Shown piece after piece: positions 23,595-32,164 of a stretch of 37,791 bases of DNA. The DNA is from an uncultured Elusimicrobia bacterium. Its GTDB lineage: Bacteria; Elusimicrobiota; Elusimicrobia; Elusimicrobiales; UBA9959. The translations under genes were made by a program, and so were the position numbers. Within the stretch, counting starts at the first letter, position 1. Each line of letters begins with the position of its first letter. The stretch is taken from positions 1-37,791 of the forward strand of contig CAIQNV010000044.1 in the NCBI GenBank assembly GCA_903873295.1, given 5' to 3'. The notes below the pieces were generated by a model that saw only the letters and a list, made by a program, of their open reading frames with translations, was not told where the DNA came from and did not search any database.

Positions 23595-24491
23595 TTATGG
23601 CCTCCCGAATTCGCGAATATCGTCTTCGATAGGCCTTTCCACTGCGACGGCACCGGCCTGGCCGGCCGCGCCGCCGCTCAGCAGCTGTGAGTAGTCCGGG
23701 CCAGGAGTGAAGAGCTGGTCGGAGCCGCCCTTTGCCCCACCGCTGATCTGGGGCAGAACCAGTTCTATAGTGTGTTTTAATATAGCGCCGGTGTTCATAG
23801 CGTCCTTTATATCCGTCTCGATGAGGGCCAGGTCGACAAGGCCGTTAACTTCTTCCATATACCCAAGCAGCCCTTCTATACTGGCGGTCGCCCCTTCCAG
23901 CTTCTTTCCGGCTTCCTGCAGGTGCTTTTCCATACCCTGCTTGCGCTTAAGCTGGTCGATATAGGAGCCGAACTGCTTCCTCTGTTCCGGGGTGAGCCCC
24001 AGCCTGGCCGCGTCGGCCAAAGCCCCCGCCGTCTCAGCCTGCCGAGCGAGATCCTTCGCCATAGCCGCTTTCGTTCCTTCCAGCTGGGCCTGCGCGCCGG
24101 CCAGCTGCCCGGGCCCGACCAGGGCTAAGGCCGCCATCGCTTTGGAAGAATGCTCTTTATAAGCCTTTAGCTGAACTTTCTGACTCCGTGAAATATTCCG
24201 GAGCTCTACGAGATTCTTGGCCCTCTTGATTTCTTTTTTAGAATAGGGCAGGTCGGTGAAATCCTGTGAGTAAAATTCTGCGAAAATCTCGTTTTCGCGT
24301 TTCCGGGAGGACAGGTAATCTCCGTAAATCTTCCCGGCGGTCTTCGTGTGCAGCGCCACCGCGGTCATAGGCGGCAGCTCCACGCTGCTGTCGACCGTGC
24401 TCGCGAACAGCGCGGGGGCCGGGAGCAGCGCGGGGGCCGGGAGCAGTAAGAACACGGCGAAAATGAGCTGGAAGATTTCTTTATTTTTCAT
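23595..24491 (-). CDS. Secreted helical protein (paralogue of the 32161 gene product)
   Basis: A 298-residue exported protein of unknown function. The signal peptide contains an 18-bp in-frame tandem repeat (24408-24443) giving LLPAPALLPAPA. After cleavage comes the segment SSVELPPMTAVALHTKTAGK, then DYLSSRKRENEIFAEF, shared with the 226-residue protein at 32161-32841. The rest is mostly alpha-helical, rich in Ala, Lys and Gln (about 80-250), with a Gly-rich tail. It starts 4 nt after the lipoprotein gene and is second in that operon. Confidence 0.75.
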   Translation of the reverse strand: MKNKEIFQLIFAVFLLLPAPALLPAPALFASTVDSSVELPPMTAVALHTKTAGKIYGDYLSSRKRENEIFAEFYSQDFTDLPYSKKEIKRAKNLVELRNISRSQKVQLKAYKEHSSKAMAALALVGPGQLAGAQAQLEGTKAAMAKDLARQAETAGALADAARLGLTPEQRKQFGSYIDQLKRKQGMEKHLQEAGKKLEGATASIEGLLGYMEEVNGLVDLALIETDIKDAMNTGAILKHTIELVLPQISGGAKGGSDQLFTPGPDYSQLLSGGAAGQAGAVAVERPIEDDIREFGRP

Positions 24492-24495
24492 AAGA

Positions 24496-24843
24496 TTACC
24501 TCTTCAAGAGCGACTTCGTTATTTCCGAATCGGCGCACGCGCCTTCCAGAATGTCGCTCCTCCCCTCTGAAAGGGCGAGCGGGCACAAAGTGAGTTTCAC
24601 TAAAGCGGCAGATTTTTTGTCGGGGCTTTTGCCCGTAAGGTCGAGGAGTCCGTCGAGCACAGCGTTGCGCGCGTCCGCCGTGCCGGCTGTCACGTAGTCG
24701 CCCTTGAGCTGCTTGTAAGTGCTGGCCCAGCGCGGCCCGCCCAGGCGGTTATCTGCGAGGTTGCGATGGCCGGCGCAGCCGCCGAAGAATACCAGCGCAG
24801 TCAGCATCAGACAAGTTTCGGTTATGGTGGTCAGGGTTTTCAT
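24496..24843 (-). CDS. Small lipoprotein (paralogue 1)
   Basis: A 115-residue lipoprotein with a type II signal peptide and lipobox FFGGC-AG, so Cys22 or a near neighbour is the lipidated residue. The mature part is conserved with the protein at 35020-35370: AGTADARNAVLDG, LSEGRSDILEGACADSEITK and SLLKR. It contains two further cysteines (LTLCPLAL, EGACADS) that could pair. No known family is recognised. It is the first gene of a five-gene operon behind the array at 24868-24923. Confidence 0.82.
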   Translation of the reverse strand: MKTLTTITETCLMLTALVFFGGCAGHRNLADNRLGGPRWASTYKQLKGDYVTAGTADARNAVLDGLLDLTGKSPDKKSAALVKLTLCPLALSEGRSDILEGACADSEITKSLLKR

Positions 24844-24867
24844 GATTTTTTTTATCCTCTCTTTCGT

Positions 24868-24923
24868 ATAGTCTACATCCGCCCCTTCTGATAAAGTATC
24901 GTCTATTTATACTTTTGTTATAC
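24868..24923 (-). promoter_or_regulatory. Triple 11-bp-phased activator array plus -10 (lipoprotein 1 operon)
   Basis: The -10-like box GTAGACTAT is at 24876-24868. Upstream sites are CGATACTT (24901-24894, 17 bp), GTATAAAT (24912-24905, 28 bp) and GTATAACA (24923-24916, 39 bp). The box is 24 bp from the ATG, the shortest leader in the set. Confidence 0.78.
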
Positions 24924-24945
24924 CCTCCTGCCGCCGCTATAAGAG

Positions 24946-26022
24946 CTACTTGAGGGCGTAATACGCCTGTTTCCGGTTGTGCTCCGCCGCGCTGTAGCCT
25001 GGCTCCAGCTTGATGGCTTTGTCATAGTCCGCGATAGCCCTGGCGTATTCCCCGAGTCTGCTGTACGCGAACCCGCGGTTGTTGTAAGCACGCGCCTCGC
25101 TGGGGTTAAGTTCTATAGCTTTGGTACAGTCCGCAATCGCCTTGTCGTATTTCTTCAGGTTGTTGTACACAAACCCGCGCGTGCTGTAGGGCGCGTCCAC
25201 CAGCGGATTAAGCTTTATGGATTTAGAAAGATTCTTTATAGCTTTGGAATGCTTATTGAGACCGCTGTAGGAAGCCCCCCGATTGTTATAGGCGGCGGCA
25301 TTGTCCGGATCCAACTCTATAGCTTTAGAGGAGTCCTCGATAGCCTTCTTGTACTGCTTAAGGCCGTTATACGCCGACCCGCGGTTGTTGTAGGCGTCGC
25401 TGGATTCCGGGTCCAGCTCTATGACTTTGTTGTAGTCCTCCAGCGCCTTCTCATTTTCGCCAAGGTATTTATACGCGTACCCCCGGCCATTATAGGCGCC
25501 GGCGGCTTTCGGGTCCAGCTCTATAGCTTTGGAACAATCCGCTATCGCCTTCCCGTACTGCTTCAGCTTGTTATACGCATAGCCGCGGCTGATGAAGGCG
25601 GTGACGTCGTTCGGGTTAAGTTCCAGGACTTTGTCATAGTCCTCTATCGCCTTCTCGTACTGCCTGAGATTATTATGGGCGTACCCGCGGTTGTGGTAGG
25701 GGGCGGCCGCCTTCACATCGGGCGCTATCTCCGAGTCAGTCACGAATACTATGGGAACCCCGCGCATGACCGAAAGGACTTCGATCACTATGGCAAAGGG
25801 ACCGCGGAGCCGCGACGGCTGCAGGACGTTTTTCTTGGTCATACACTGCACCACAGGATACAAAGCCGCGCCCAGCTGCTTTTTCTGCGCCTCCCCGCCA
25901 GTCTGCACTGCGTCGACGTACAGAGCGGCTATCGGTTCAGGCGCGCCGCAGGCGGTGAAGGGTTCGGCGCTCACCGTTATTGCCGCCGAGGTCAGGATCA
26001 GTATCGCCAGTATGTTTTTCAT
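24946..26022 (-). CDS. Secreted TPR-repeat protein (paralogue 2)
   Basis: A 358-residue paralogue of the TPR protein at 18662. A signal peptide (MKNILAILILTSAAITVSAE) leads to the same Cys-containing N-terminal domain (SRLRGPFAIVIEVLSVMRGV) and then seven to eight TPRs. I chose the ATG at 26022, which has CGGAG upstream; the open frame to 26166 would place 48 charged residues before the signal peptide and run through the promoter. It is monocistronic, in contrast to paralogue 1, which leads an operon. Confidence 0.9.
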   Translation of the reverse strand: MKNILAILILTSAAITVSAEPFTACGAPEPIAALYVDAVQTGGEAQKKQLGAALYPVVQCMTKKNVLQPSRLRGPFAIVIEVLSVMRGVPIVFVTDSEIAPDVKAAAPYHNRGYAHNNLRQYEKAIEDYDKVLELNPNDVTAFISRGYAYNKLKQYGKAIADCSKAIELDPKAAGAYNGRGYAYKYLGENEKALEDYNKVIELDPESSDAYNNRGSAYNGLKQYKKAIEDSSKAIELDPDNAAAYNNRGASYSGLNKHSKAIKNLSKSIKLNPLVDAPYSTRGFVYNNLKKYDKAIADCTKAIELNPSEARAYNNRGFAYSRLGEYARAIADYDKAIKLEPGYSAAEHNRKQAYYALK

Positions 26023-26064
26023 AAGTTTTCTCCGTCTCTCCGTCCGCTCTCTGCTCCGTCGTCT

Positions 26065-26120
26065 ATAGTCTACCTGACCCGCCTCCGATCTTCTATTCCT
26101 TAACCCTCCGATAAGTATCC
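26065..26120 (-). promoter_or_regulatory. Triple 11-bp-phased activator array plus -10 (TPR paralogue 2)
   Basis: The -10-like box GTAGACTAT is at 26073-26065. Sites are GAATAGAA (26098-26091, 17 bp), GGAGGGTT (26109-26102, 28 bp) and GGATACTT (26120-26113, 39 bp). The box is 42 bp from the ATG at 26022. Confidence 0.78.
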
Positions 26121-26208
26121 CTTCTCCGGCCGGTTTCTTTTTGTTTTGTAGCCAGCATATGCTCATTTACCCGTCTCTCGCGCCCAGGGCGCTTCTCGCC
26201 GCTTAACT

Positions 26209-26421
26209 TCACCGCATCTTCACACACAGCGCAAACTCGTCAGTCCACTCCAGCGGGAAGATCAGGGGAGACTCGGCTTCCAGTATCTTTTTGTATTGCT
26301 CCTTATTTATCCTGATCAGCGTGAAAGGCTCTCCCGGGATATCCGCGCTGTCTCCGATTCTATCCGCCTCGAGCAGAACGGCCTTTATAGCAGCCTTAAG
26401 TTGCGGGGTGAAAGTTATCAT
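26209..26421 (-). CDS. Small hypothetical protein
   Basis: A 70-residue cytoplasmic protein, not recognised. It is acidic and well ordered in composition (helical start ITFTPQLKAAIKAVLLEA, then GEPFTLIRINKEQYKKILEA). A strong AAGGAGG ribosome site precedes the ATG, and it has its own regulon-type promoter at 26470-26525, which supports a real gene. A GCGCCC-A-GGGCGC hairpin (26180-26192) lies downstream. Confidence 0.7.
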   Translation of the reverse strand: MITFTPQLKAAIKAVLLEADRIGDSADIPGEPFTLIRINKEQYKKILEAESPLIFPLEWTDEFALCVKMR

Positions 26422-26469
26422 ACTTTTGCCTCCTTGCTGGATTTTCTTCTCTTTCTGTTCTTCATAAAT

Positions 26470-26525
26470 ATAGTTTAGTGCAGAACCCCGTGAGTTACTA
26501 TCCGACGAATATACCGAAAGTCTCC
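26470..26525 (-). promoter_or_regulatory. Triple 11-bp-phased activator array plus -10 (70-residue gene)
   Basis: The -10-like box CTAAACTAT is at 26478-26470. Sites are GGATAGTA (26503-26496, 17 bp), GTATATTC (26514-26507, 28 bp) and GGAGACTT (26525-26518, 39 bp). The box is 48 bp from the ATG at 26421. Confidence 0.78.
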
Positions 26526-26574
26526 TATGCCTTAAGTTTATATACTCTAATTAGCGACTGACTCAGGAGACCCT

Positions 26575-27174
26575 ATGAACAAAATCAGAATAAGCGCGGC
26601 GACCCTGACCAGGATAGAACTGGACGGAAAGATCCTGGTAGCCCTTAACAACAAAAGATTTAAGGCCGGAATAAAAATATATACCCCCTTTGGCGGAGCG
26701 CTGGAATTCCATGAGCAGGCAAAGCCATTCCTTGAAAGTTTGCACGCTGTTTTTGAAAACGGCAACGATCTCAGATTAACTATAGCCGAGGATAAGCTGC
26801 CGGTATTCGAAGAATGGTTTAACCAGAAGAAGGACAGAGAAACTTCCCCCTACAGAGAATTGCAGGAGGAACTTGTAGATGAAGAAAAAGTGTTTTCTGC
26901 TCTACCCGAGAACGAAATTACGCTTGAATATATAGCGGGGAAATCAGAAAGAGCAGTGAGCGACAGGCCCGGCCAGGCCGGCGCGCTAACCCAGAGATAT
27001 TTTGAAGTGTTTAAAGCAAAACTCTGCCCCGCCTACGAACAGACACTTAAACTGGCCTTAGCGCTACCCGACACCCACCTGGCGCTGGTCACAGAGCAGG
27101 AAATCCTGGCCGGGAAGTCTGCATCCGGGATTGAAATAGGATCGAATTGCATACCGCTTATCTGTAAGGAATAA
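26575..27174 (+). CDS. Nudix-like protein with a split Nudix box
   Basis: A 199-residue cytoplasmic protein. YTPFGGALEFHE followed about 45 residues later by YRELQEELVDEE resembles the two halves of a Nudix box (GG-x-x-E and RE-x-x-EE), separated by an insertion. Nudix enzymes hydrolyse nucleoside diphosphates linked to another group; the insertion makes activity uncertain. A CAGGAG ribosome site precedes the ATG. It is one of only two complete plus-strand genes in the accessory island and has no GGATA array on its strand. A TATACT box at 26541-26546 could serve as its -10. Confidence 0.6.
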   Translation: MNKIRISAATLTRIELDGKILVALNNKRFKAGIKIYTPFGGALEFHEQAKPFLESLHAVFENGNDLRLTIAEDKLPVFEEWFNQKKDRETSPYRELQEELVDEEKVFSALPENEITLEYIAGKSERAVSDRPGQAGALTQRYFEVFKAKLCPAYEQTLKLALALPDTHLALVTEQEILAGKSASGIEIGSNCIPLICKE

Positions 27175-27238
27175 GCAATAGAGTCGCTCCTTTGCAGGTA
27201 AGCCTCCGTGAGAATGGCGGTAAAACCTCAATATCCGT

Positions 27239-28585
27239 TTATCTCTTCCTTCCTACATAGCCTCCCCAGTCCCAATCATCGATCGTGTCGAGCGTGCCGT
27301 ACCGGTGCCCTAAGTGAATCGCTCCGTACGCTTTTATCCCGAAGATGTTTCCCTTAGTGTCTATCATGTACTTGCCCGAACTTCCTATGTCGACCTTCGT
27401 GTACTTTTTTCCGTTTTTTATTCTCGTTGTCGCATCTTTAATATTAGCGTCACATCCATGTCCTTCTGCTCTTAGCTGCGCTATCGTCTGCTCCTGCACC
27501 ATCTTCGCGAAACGTTCTATTTTCTCCTTCATGCAGCCCCCCTGATTCTCAACATGACGATCCGCTGCCCGCCTGTGCCGCAGGAATTCTATGGCGCCCT
27601 GTAAGTCCTGAACGTTTAACCAGCCGCCCGGATGAGCCAGGTCTTTTAAATCGCGGTCCGCATGGACAAGCAGGCTGGTGAACCCTACATAGCCTGTCAT
27701 CCACTCCGGCAAAGGGTCGCTCCCGCGCCTGGCTCCGAACCCGGCCACTTCGTGAAAGCTGTCGCTGATAAAGGCGACCTCTCCTGGTTCAAAAGGCATT
27801 TTAAGCGCCTGCCTCAGCCGTTCAAGAAAGTCAGGGTGCGGTTTCTCCTGGTGGACATCTACCGAGCTGATCATAATAATATCGTCCGCTATCCCTGCAG
27901 GGCGAAGAAGTTGCCTTAAAGCCTCTCCATCTTTGCCCGCATCGCTCATAATAACTAAAGGCCAACCACTCGAGCGCCCGAACGAGATTAATCCCTGGGC
28001 TTCCAAAGAAATATCACGAGGCATCGAGGCGAATTCACGCATGATATCCCTCAAGGCCTTTAGCCCCTCTTGTGAGCAGGTCGCCAGGGCTTGACGGGCA
28101 AAAGCCTCGATGGCCGCCCCGCTGTCGCCTTTACCGATGAAGAGGCCGCCATTAATGTTCTCCCGCCAGGCTGCCTTCCACTCGTCATCACCGACCACCG
28201 CCACGCCTTGTTTTTCCAGCCGTGTTCGAATACCGCGCATACCGAGGCCGCCCTCCTGTTCTACCTGCGTAACCAGGCAGGCAAGCGACGACTGCAACTG
28301 CGTGTATTCTTTCCGTTCCGATCCCGGCATCAGACTCGCTACCATTTTGTCTAGCGCCGCCCGGAGCAGCAACGGGTCGACACATTTTATGCCGCGCGCG
28401 TAGAGCGGCCGCACTTCACGTTTCCAAATATCCCAGAACGCGGGGTAAGCGGGTTGCTTGCTCCCGGCTGGCATCTTACGGCACCACTCCTGGAATGTCT
28501 GCTCGAGCCGGGGTGTCCCGTCCATCCACCTGTCCAATACCCCGCCAATGTCCAGTGCTAAAATTTTTATGCGGTGCTCATTCAT
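27239..28585 (-). CDS. HAD-like hydrolase fused to a small phage-like C-terminal domain
   Basis: A 448-residue protein in two parts. Residues about 6-340 are HAD-like: motif I ALDIGGVLD (nucleophile Asp12, with the second Asp replaced by Gly as in other DxGGV subfamilies), motif II VIMSDAG, motif III Lys in EKPHPDF and motif IV FISDSFHE. Residues 352-448 form a separate domain with KVDIGSSGKYMIDTKGNIFG and YGTLDTIDDWDWGGY, resembling small proteins I recall from phages. A Met at 352 (27532) follows a G-rich stretch and could start the domain separately. I chose the ATG at 28585 (GGAAGGGGG upstream). It is 77 nt downstream of the 28663 gene. Confidence 0.75.
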   Translation of the reverse strand: MNEHRIKILALDIGGVLDRWMDGTPRLEQTFQEWCRKMPAGSKQPAYPAFWDIWKREVRPLYARGIKCVDPLLLRAALDKMVASLMPGSERKEYTQLQSSLACLVTQVEQEGGLGMRGIRTRLEKQGVAVVGDDEWKAAWRENINGGLFIGKGDSGAAIEAFARQALATCSQEGLKALRDIMREFASMPRDISLEAQGLISFGRSSGWPLVIMSDAGKDGEALRQLLRPAGIADDIIMISSVDVHQEKPHPDFLERLRQALKMPFEPGEVAFISDSFHEVAGFGARRGSDPLPEWMTGYVGFTSLLVHADRDLKDLAHPGGWLNVQDLQGAIEFLRHRRAADRHVENQGGCMKEKIERFAKMVQEQTIAQLRAEGHGCDANIKDATTRIKNGKKYTKVDIGSSGKYMIDTKGNIFGIKAYGAIHLGHRYGTLDTIDDWDWGGYVGRKR

Positions 28586-28662
28586 AATCACATCCCCCTT
28601 CCTATCGATGCATTCCTCTTCTCTATAAACAGAACGCTTACACTTCTCCCCTCTCCTCTGAT

Positions 28663-29010
28663 TTATCCGTGGCCGCAACTGAGTCTTCGGTGGCCAGCTT
28701 TACTTTCTGCTTTGCCGGCGCTCAGCTGCTTCGTCTGCGTTTGTGACCAGGCCGTGCATACAGAGCTTATCCTCGCACAGCGCCAGTCCCTCCGTTGCTT
28801 TACCCGCGCCTCCGCAGACACGGCCTGTTGGTATTCCAGCGCTATTTTTTCCGAATATCCTTTCCACGCTTTTTGCCAGCTTTCTTGCCGCTCTTTCTGC
28901 CAAGCTATGGCCTGCTCGCGGCCGAGCAGGCTCTCCATCAGCATCTGTTGATATATCCTGCGCCGCAGTTCGTGGTCCTCGCTGTCAGTCCATTCGGTTC
29001 TGTTGCTCAT
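28663..29010 (-). CDS. Small charged hypothetical protein, possible frameshift
   Basis: A 115-residue protein starting MSNRTEWTDSEDHELRRRIY, helical and rich in Gln, Glu, Arg and Trp; function unknown. An AAGGAGG ribosome site and a regulon promoter support the start. The last about 45 residues (SSVCTAWSQTQTKQLSAGKA) look unlike protein. The neighbouring frame over the same bases (stop at 28700) reads EDKLCMHGLVTNADEAAERR, which looks more natural. A +1/-1 shift near residue 75 could therefore be a real frameshift or a sequencing error. Confidence 0.55.
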   Translation of the reverse strand: MSNRTEWTDSEDHELRRRIYQQMLMESLLGREQAIAWQKERQESWQKAWKGYSEKIALEYQQAVSAEARVKQRRDWRCARISSVCTAWSQTQTKQLSAGKAESKAGHRRLSCGHG

Positions 29011-29037
29011 ACCACGATCCTCCTTGCTCTCTCGAGT

Positions 29038-29093
29038 ATAGTATACCTGCCCGAATTCATAACAGCTATCCGTAAGGAATACCATAAGTATCC
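29038..29093 (-). promoter_or_regulatory. Triple 11-bp-phased activator array plus -10 (28663/HAD unit)
   Basis: The -10-like box GTATACTAT is at 29046-29038. Sites are GGATAGCT (29071-29064, 17 bp), GTATTCCT (29082-29075, 28 bp) and GGATACTT (29093-29086, 39 bp). The box is 27 bp from the ATG at 29010. Confidence 0.8.
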
Positions 29094-29115
29094 CGGACTC
29101 ACTGGGCCCGTCATA

Positions 29116-30477
29116 TTACACCTTCCACTGGAAGGTCCCCCACCACCAGGTTGCGGCCGACGCGCCGCGCCGGCCGAAGAGGACCGCTCGCGGGCGCAGG
29201 GACTTCTGCCGGGCTACTTTCTGCATTTCGGGCGAAAGCGAAGACTCGCCGTCCGTAAAGACCACAAAATCCTGGCAGCGCTGTTTGAGGGCGTGAGCGA
29301 ACACGCAGTCAAAGTCCGTCCCTCCGCCATAGAACAGGTGACTGTTGATCGCCTCCACTGCGGGTAGTGGATTAACATAGGTATTGAAAGTCCATAAGGT
29401 AACCGGGAGCAAGTCCCGCAACCCCTTGATCAGGTCCACCACCACCCCGAGATGGGAACCCATGCTGCCGGACACATCCAGATAGATCCCCAAAGGCCGG
29501 CACGGCAGCGGCTCCTTGTTGTGGTGGTAGACCAGGTTCGGCCAGCCACAGGCCTGCCGCATCAGTTCGGCCCGGGTAGGACGGAGCAGGTACGGGAGCC
29601 TCAAAGAGTCGTTTAACAAATTCCCGGCAACCTGCGTGAGACACATGGACTGCCTGTCCCGGCTTTCCTGCCGGCTCAGCCAGTCTTTAAGAGAGGCCTT
29701 CCTGGAAGCAGCCTGCTCCTGGGGTTTAATCAACGCCTGTGCCAGCCAGGTATCCGCTCCAGCCCCTTTGCCTCCCGTGCCCGCGCCGGCGCTCAACTCC
29801 TCGCGCAGCGGCTCCGGCAAAGGCAGCATGTCGCCCGGGTCCGGCAGTTCATGCGGCCATAAACTTTCAGTACCATAATCGCCCATAGCTATGATGCGCT
29901 GCTCCCCCTGCGATTCCGAAATATTATTGAACAGTGGGAATATATGCTGATAGCAAGCCTCGGGCGAAGGCGGAACCTGCGACCGCCAGATCTGCCGCCA
30001 CGCCTTTACATGGCTTTCCGGCATCCTCTTGAGCGGCGGGTCAGCCATTACCAGCAAAGGCAGGCTTTTTAATTCTGAGAGCGTGCCTTCTCCTGGCAGG
30101 TCCGCGAGCATAAGGCGCTTATTCAATTCGTGCAGGAAAGGACCGCAGGTCCCCTTCGCCAGGATCCATTCCAAAGAAATATCGAAAGCAAGGTTCACCG
30201 CTTCCTTATGCGGATAGAAACGGAGATGGTGCAGCTGATTGTAGCCGAGGTGATGGTAGAGCTCGTGCATGATAAGGGCTTTTAACTGCGGCTCAGGCAG
30301 CTCCTCGCACAGGCCGCGGTTGACGTGTATCTCCACGGTACGCCGGGTCTCATTATAAACCCAGCAGGCGGTAGAAAAGGAATCGCTGCAGCGCAGCAGG
30401 ATACCCGCGAAAATAGCGTCCAGCCCCAGCGAGGCCGCCACCTGCTGCAAGCGTCTCCAGGGAGTACCAGGCGCCAT
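29116..30477 (-). CDS. Metallopeptidase-VWA protein (DUF2201-like)
   Basis: A 453-residue cytoplasmic protein in two parts. The N-terminal domain has a zinc-protease motif HELYHH (His71, Glu72, His75). The C-terminal domain (about 325-453) is von Willebrand A-like with a complete MIDAS: DVSGS (334-338), Thr387 in GGGTDFD and Asp409 in FTDGE. This matches the DUF2201 putative-metallopeptidase/VWA family, whose members usually sit beside a MoxR-type AAA ATPase. None is seen here; the partner is a HEAT-like protein gene ending 1 nt upstream. I chose the ATG at 30477 because GGAGG lies 6 nt before it. Confidence 0.85.
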   Translation of the reverse strand: MAPGTPWRRLQQVAASLGLDAIFAGILLRCSDSFSTACWVYNETRRTVEIHVNRGLCEELPEPQLKALIMHELYHHLGYNQLHHLRFYPHKEAVNLAFDISLEWILAKGTCGPFLHELNKRLMLADLPGEGTLSELKSLPLLVMADPPLKRMPESHVKAWRQIWRSQVPPSPEACYQHIFPLFNNISESQGEQRIIAMGDYGTESLWPHELPDPGDMLPLPEPLREELSAGAGTGGKGAGADTWLAQALIKPQEQAASRKASLKDWLSRQESRDRQSMCLTQVAGNLLNDSLRLPYLLRPTRAELMRQACGWPNLVYHHNKEPLPCRPLGIYLDVSGSMGSHLGVVVDLIKGLRDLLPVTLWTFNTYVNPLPAVEAINSHLFYGGGTDFDCVFAHALKQRCQDFVVFTDGESSLSPEMQKVARQKSLRPRAVLFGRRGASAATWWWGTFQWKV

Positions 30478-30478
30478 A

Positions 30479-32164
30479 TCAGACCTCCGCCAGCCCCTGC
30501 CGGAGGAACGGCAAGGCACTGGCAGGGAGCTCTACCGCAAAGGCTTCCGCTAAAGAGAACGGCGCGGAACGGGAGAGATCGGAATCCGGCCTCTCTGTTT
30601 TAGTCCTGGCCACGAACCAGTGCGGCCCCCCTTTGCGTTTAGTGGTATCGCTGCACACCTGCTCGAGCCAGGGCAGAAGCGGCGCGAAGTCAGCGGCCGC
30701 CATGGGCTTCATAAAAAACAGGAAGCGCAGGCTGATCTCCGAAGTACGGCAGATCACCAGCACAGTAGGCGCAGGCGCTGCCGCTTTACCCTCGCGAGGC
30801 AGCTCGGCCAGCAGATATTCCTTTTTCAACGCCTGCCTCAAGGCCTTCTCCATTACCGGAGTTATCTGGCCGTCGTACGCCTGCTGTATTTTCTCAAGAC
30901 GCAGGGCCGGCGGCGGCAGCAGTTCCTCGCGCCACTCCGCGAAAGCCTCGAGCATTTTCGATTGCGACGCGTTCTTCAGCCACACCTCTGCCAGGCCCGC
31001 GAGTTCCGGATCCCCTGGCGCGGCCTTTACCGCGTCTACCATACTGTTAGCGGCGTCACCGCAGGTAAGTAGTTTATCTATCTCTTCCCGTGAGAGTTTG
31101 AATTCCGCGCGGCGCTCGAAGATCTTCCCTGTTAAAGCCCCCGGCTCGCAGCAGGACCCGTTATGCCGGCGCGGCCACGCATGCTTCTTCAATAAAGACA
31201 CGAGCTCCGGCTTAAGCCTGGCGGGGAAAGCATATTTGCTTGTTTCGAACAGCACCTCGTGCAGCTCGTAATACCACCTCTCATAGGGCCCGGGCCCCGG
31301 ACTATTCTCGCCGGCAAGGCACTTAACAAGCGCCTCCAGGAACGCTTTCTCTTTGTCTTCACCGGCCGCTTCCAGCACAGGCCAAAGCGGTTCCCAAACC
31401 TCAGCGCTATGCTGCTTCTCGACCCAGGCCGGCATCTTGAGACAAAAATAATCGGCTAATTCCCGGGCTGTGCTTCCGAGCTGAAGCAAACCGTCAAGAA
31501 GCATGCGAAAAGTGTACACATTGCAGATATTGATCAGGTAGGGCAGCAGGCGCTGCGCCGCCTGCCGTTTATTGAATTTCTGAGCGCGGCAGATCCGGAG
31601 GCACATTTCGGCAGCCGCCTGGCTTCCCTGCTTCAGTTCACAGCAGAGATTATTCCAATCCAGGTTCGGAGCCGCGCTCCTGAGCTGTAGCAGGGCGAAA
31701 TTGGAATAAAAGTTGAGAACTCCCTGGCGAAGCAGTTGCACCCATAACTCGGTTCCCTGAAGCGCGGCCTGCACGAGCCGAAGGAAATCGTCATCCGCGT
31801 AAGTGACCGAAGCTAAGAATGCCGAAACCTCCTTATTGTTCAGTAAGCCTCCCGGCGCTATGTTCATACGGCCCAGAGATTTAACGGCGGCCTGCCGCAC
31901 TTCCACATCAGCTGTATTCACTGCCTTCAGTATGGCGCAAGCTGCCCGGGGATCGTTCGGCTCGAGATGTTTTCCTATTACCTTTAGCATTCTCACCTTG
32001 TTCTCATTATGGTATTGATAATAGTTTATACCGAACATTGCCACGACCGTATCTATAACACCTGCATTTTCCGCCCGGTCCAGAACCTCAAGAAACAGCA
32101 AGGCACTTACTTCCTTGAGGTGATCATGCCCCTGCAGGCAGGCGAGCGCTTCATCCTTAGTCAT
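30479..32164 (-). CDS. HEAT-repeat-like helical protein
   Basis: The 561 residues are almost entirely alpha-helical. HEAT-like units are clearest near residues 70-110 (CAILKAVNTADVEVRQAAVK followed by SLGRMN). No catalytic motif is evident. Its ATG overlaps the stop of the 32161 gene (ATGA) and its stop lies 1 nt before the metallopeptidase-VWA start, so it probably forms a complex with that protein. It occupies the place usually held by a MoxR ATPase in DUF2201 operons; whether it replaces that role is speculation. Confidence 0.65.
   Translation of the reverse strand: MTKDEALACLQGHDHLKEVSALLFLEVLDRAENAGVIDTVVAMFGINYYQYHNENKVRMLKVIGKHLEPNDPRAACAILKAVNTADVEVRQAAVKSLGRMNIAPGGLLNNKEVSAFLASVTYADDDFLRLVQAALQGTELWVQLLRQGVLNFYSNFALLQLRSAAPNLDWNNLCCELKQGSQAAAEMCLRICRAQKFNKRQAAQRLLPYLINICNVYTFRMLLDGLLQLGSTARELADYFCLKMPAWVEKQHSAEVWEPLWPVLEAAGEDKEKAFLEALVKCLAGENSPGPGPYERWYYELHEVLFETSKYAFPARLKPELVSLLKKHAWPRRHNGSCCEPGALTGKIFERRAEFKLSREEIDKLLTCGDAANSMVDAVKAAPGDPELAGLAEVWLKNASQSKMLEAFAEWREELLPPPALRLEKIQQAYDGQITPVMEKALRQALKKEYLLAELPREGKAAAPAPTVLVICRTSEISLRFLFFMKPMAAADFAPLLPWLEQVCSDTTKRKGGPHWFVARTKTERPDSDLSRSAPFSLAEAFAVELPASALPFLRQGLAEV

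Noticed and set aside
24408-24443. 18-bp tandem repeat as a regulatory element
   Set aside because: It lies inside the signal-peptide coding region and simply duplicates Leu-Pro-Ala-Pro-Ala-Leu in frame.
24979-26103. 374-codon open frame on the plus strand
   Set aside because: Mirror frame of the TPR repeats; its regularity comes from the 102-bp periodicity of the real gene on the minus strand.
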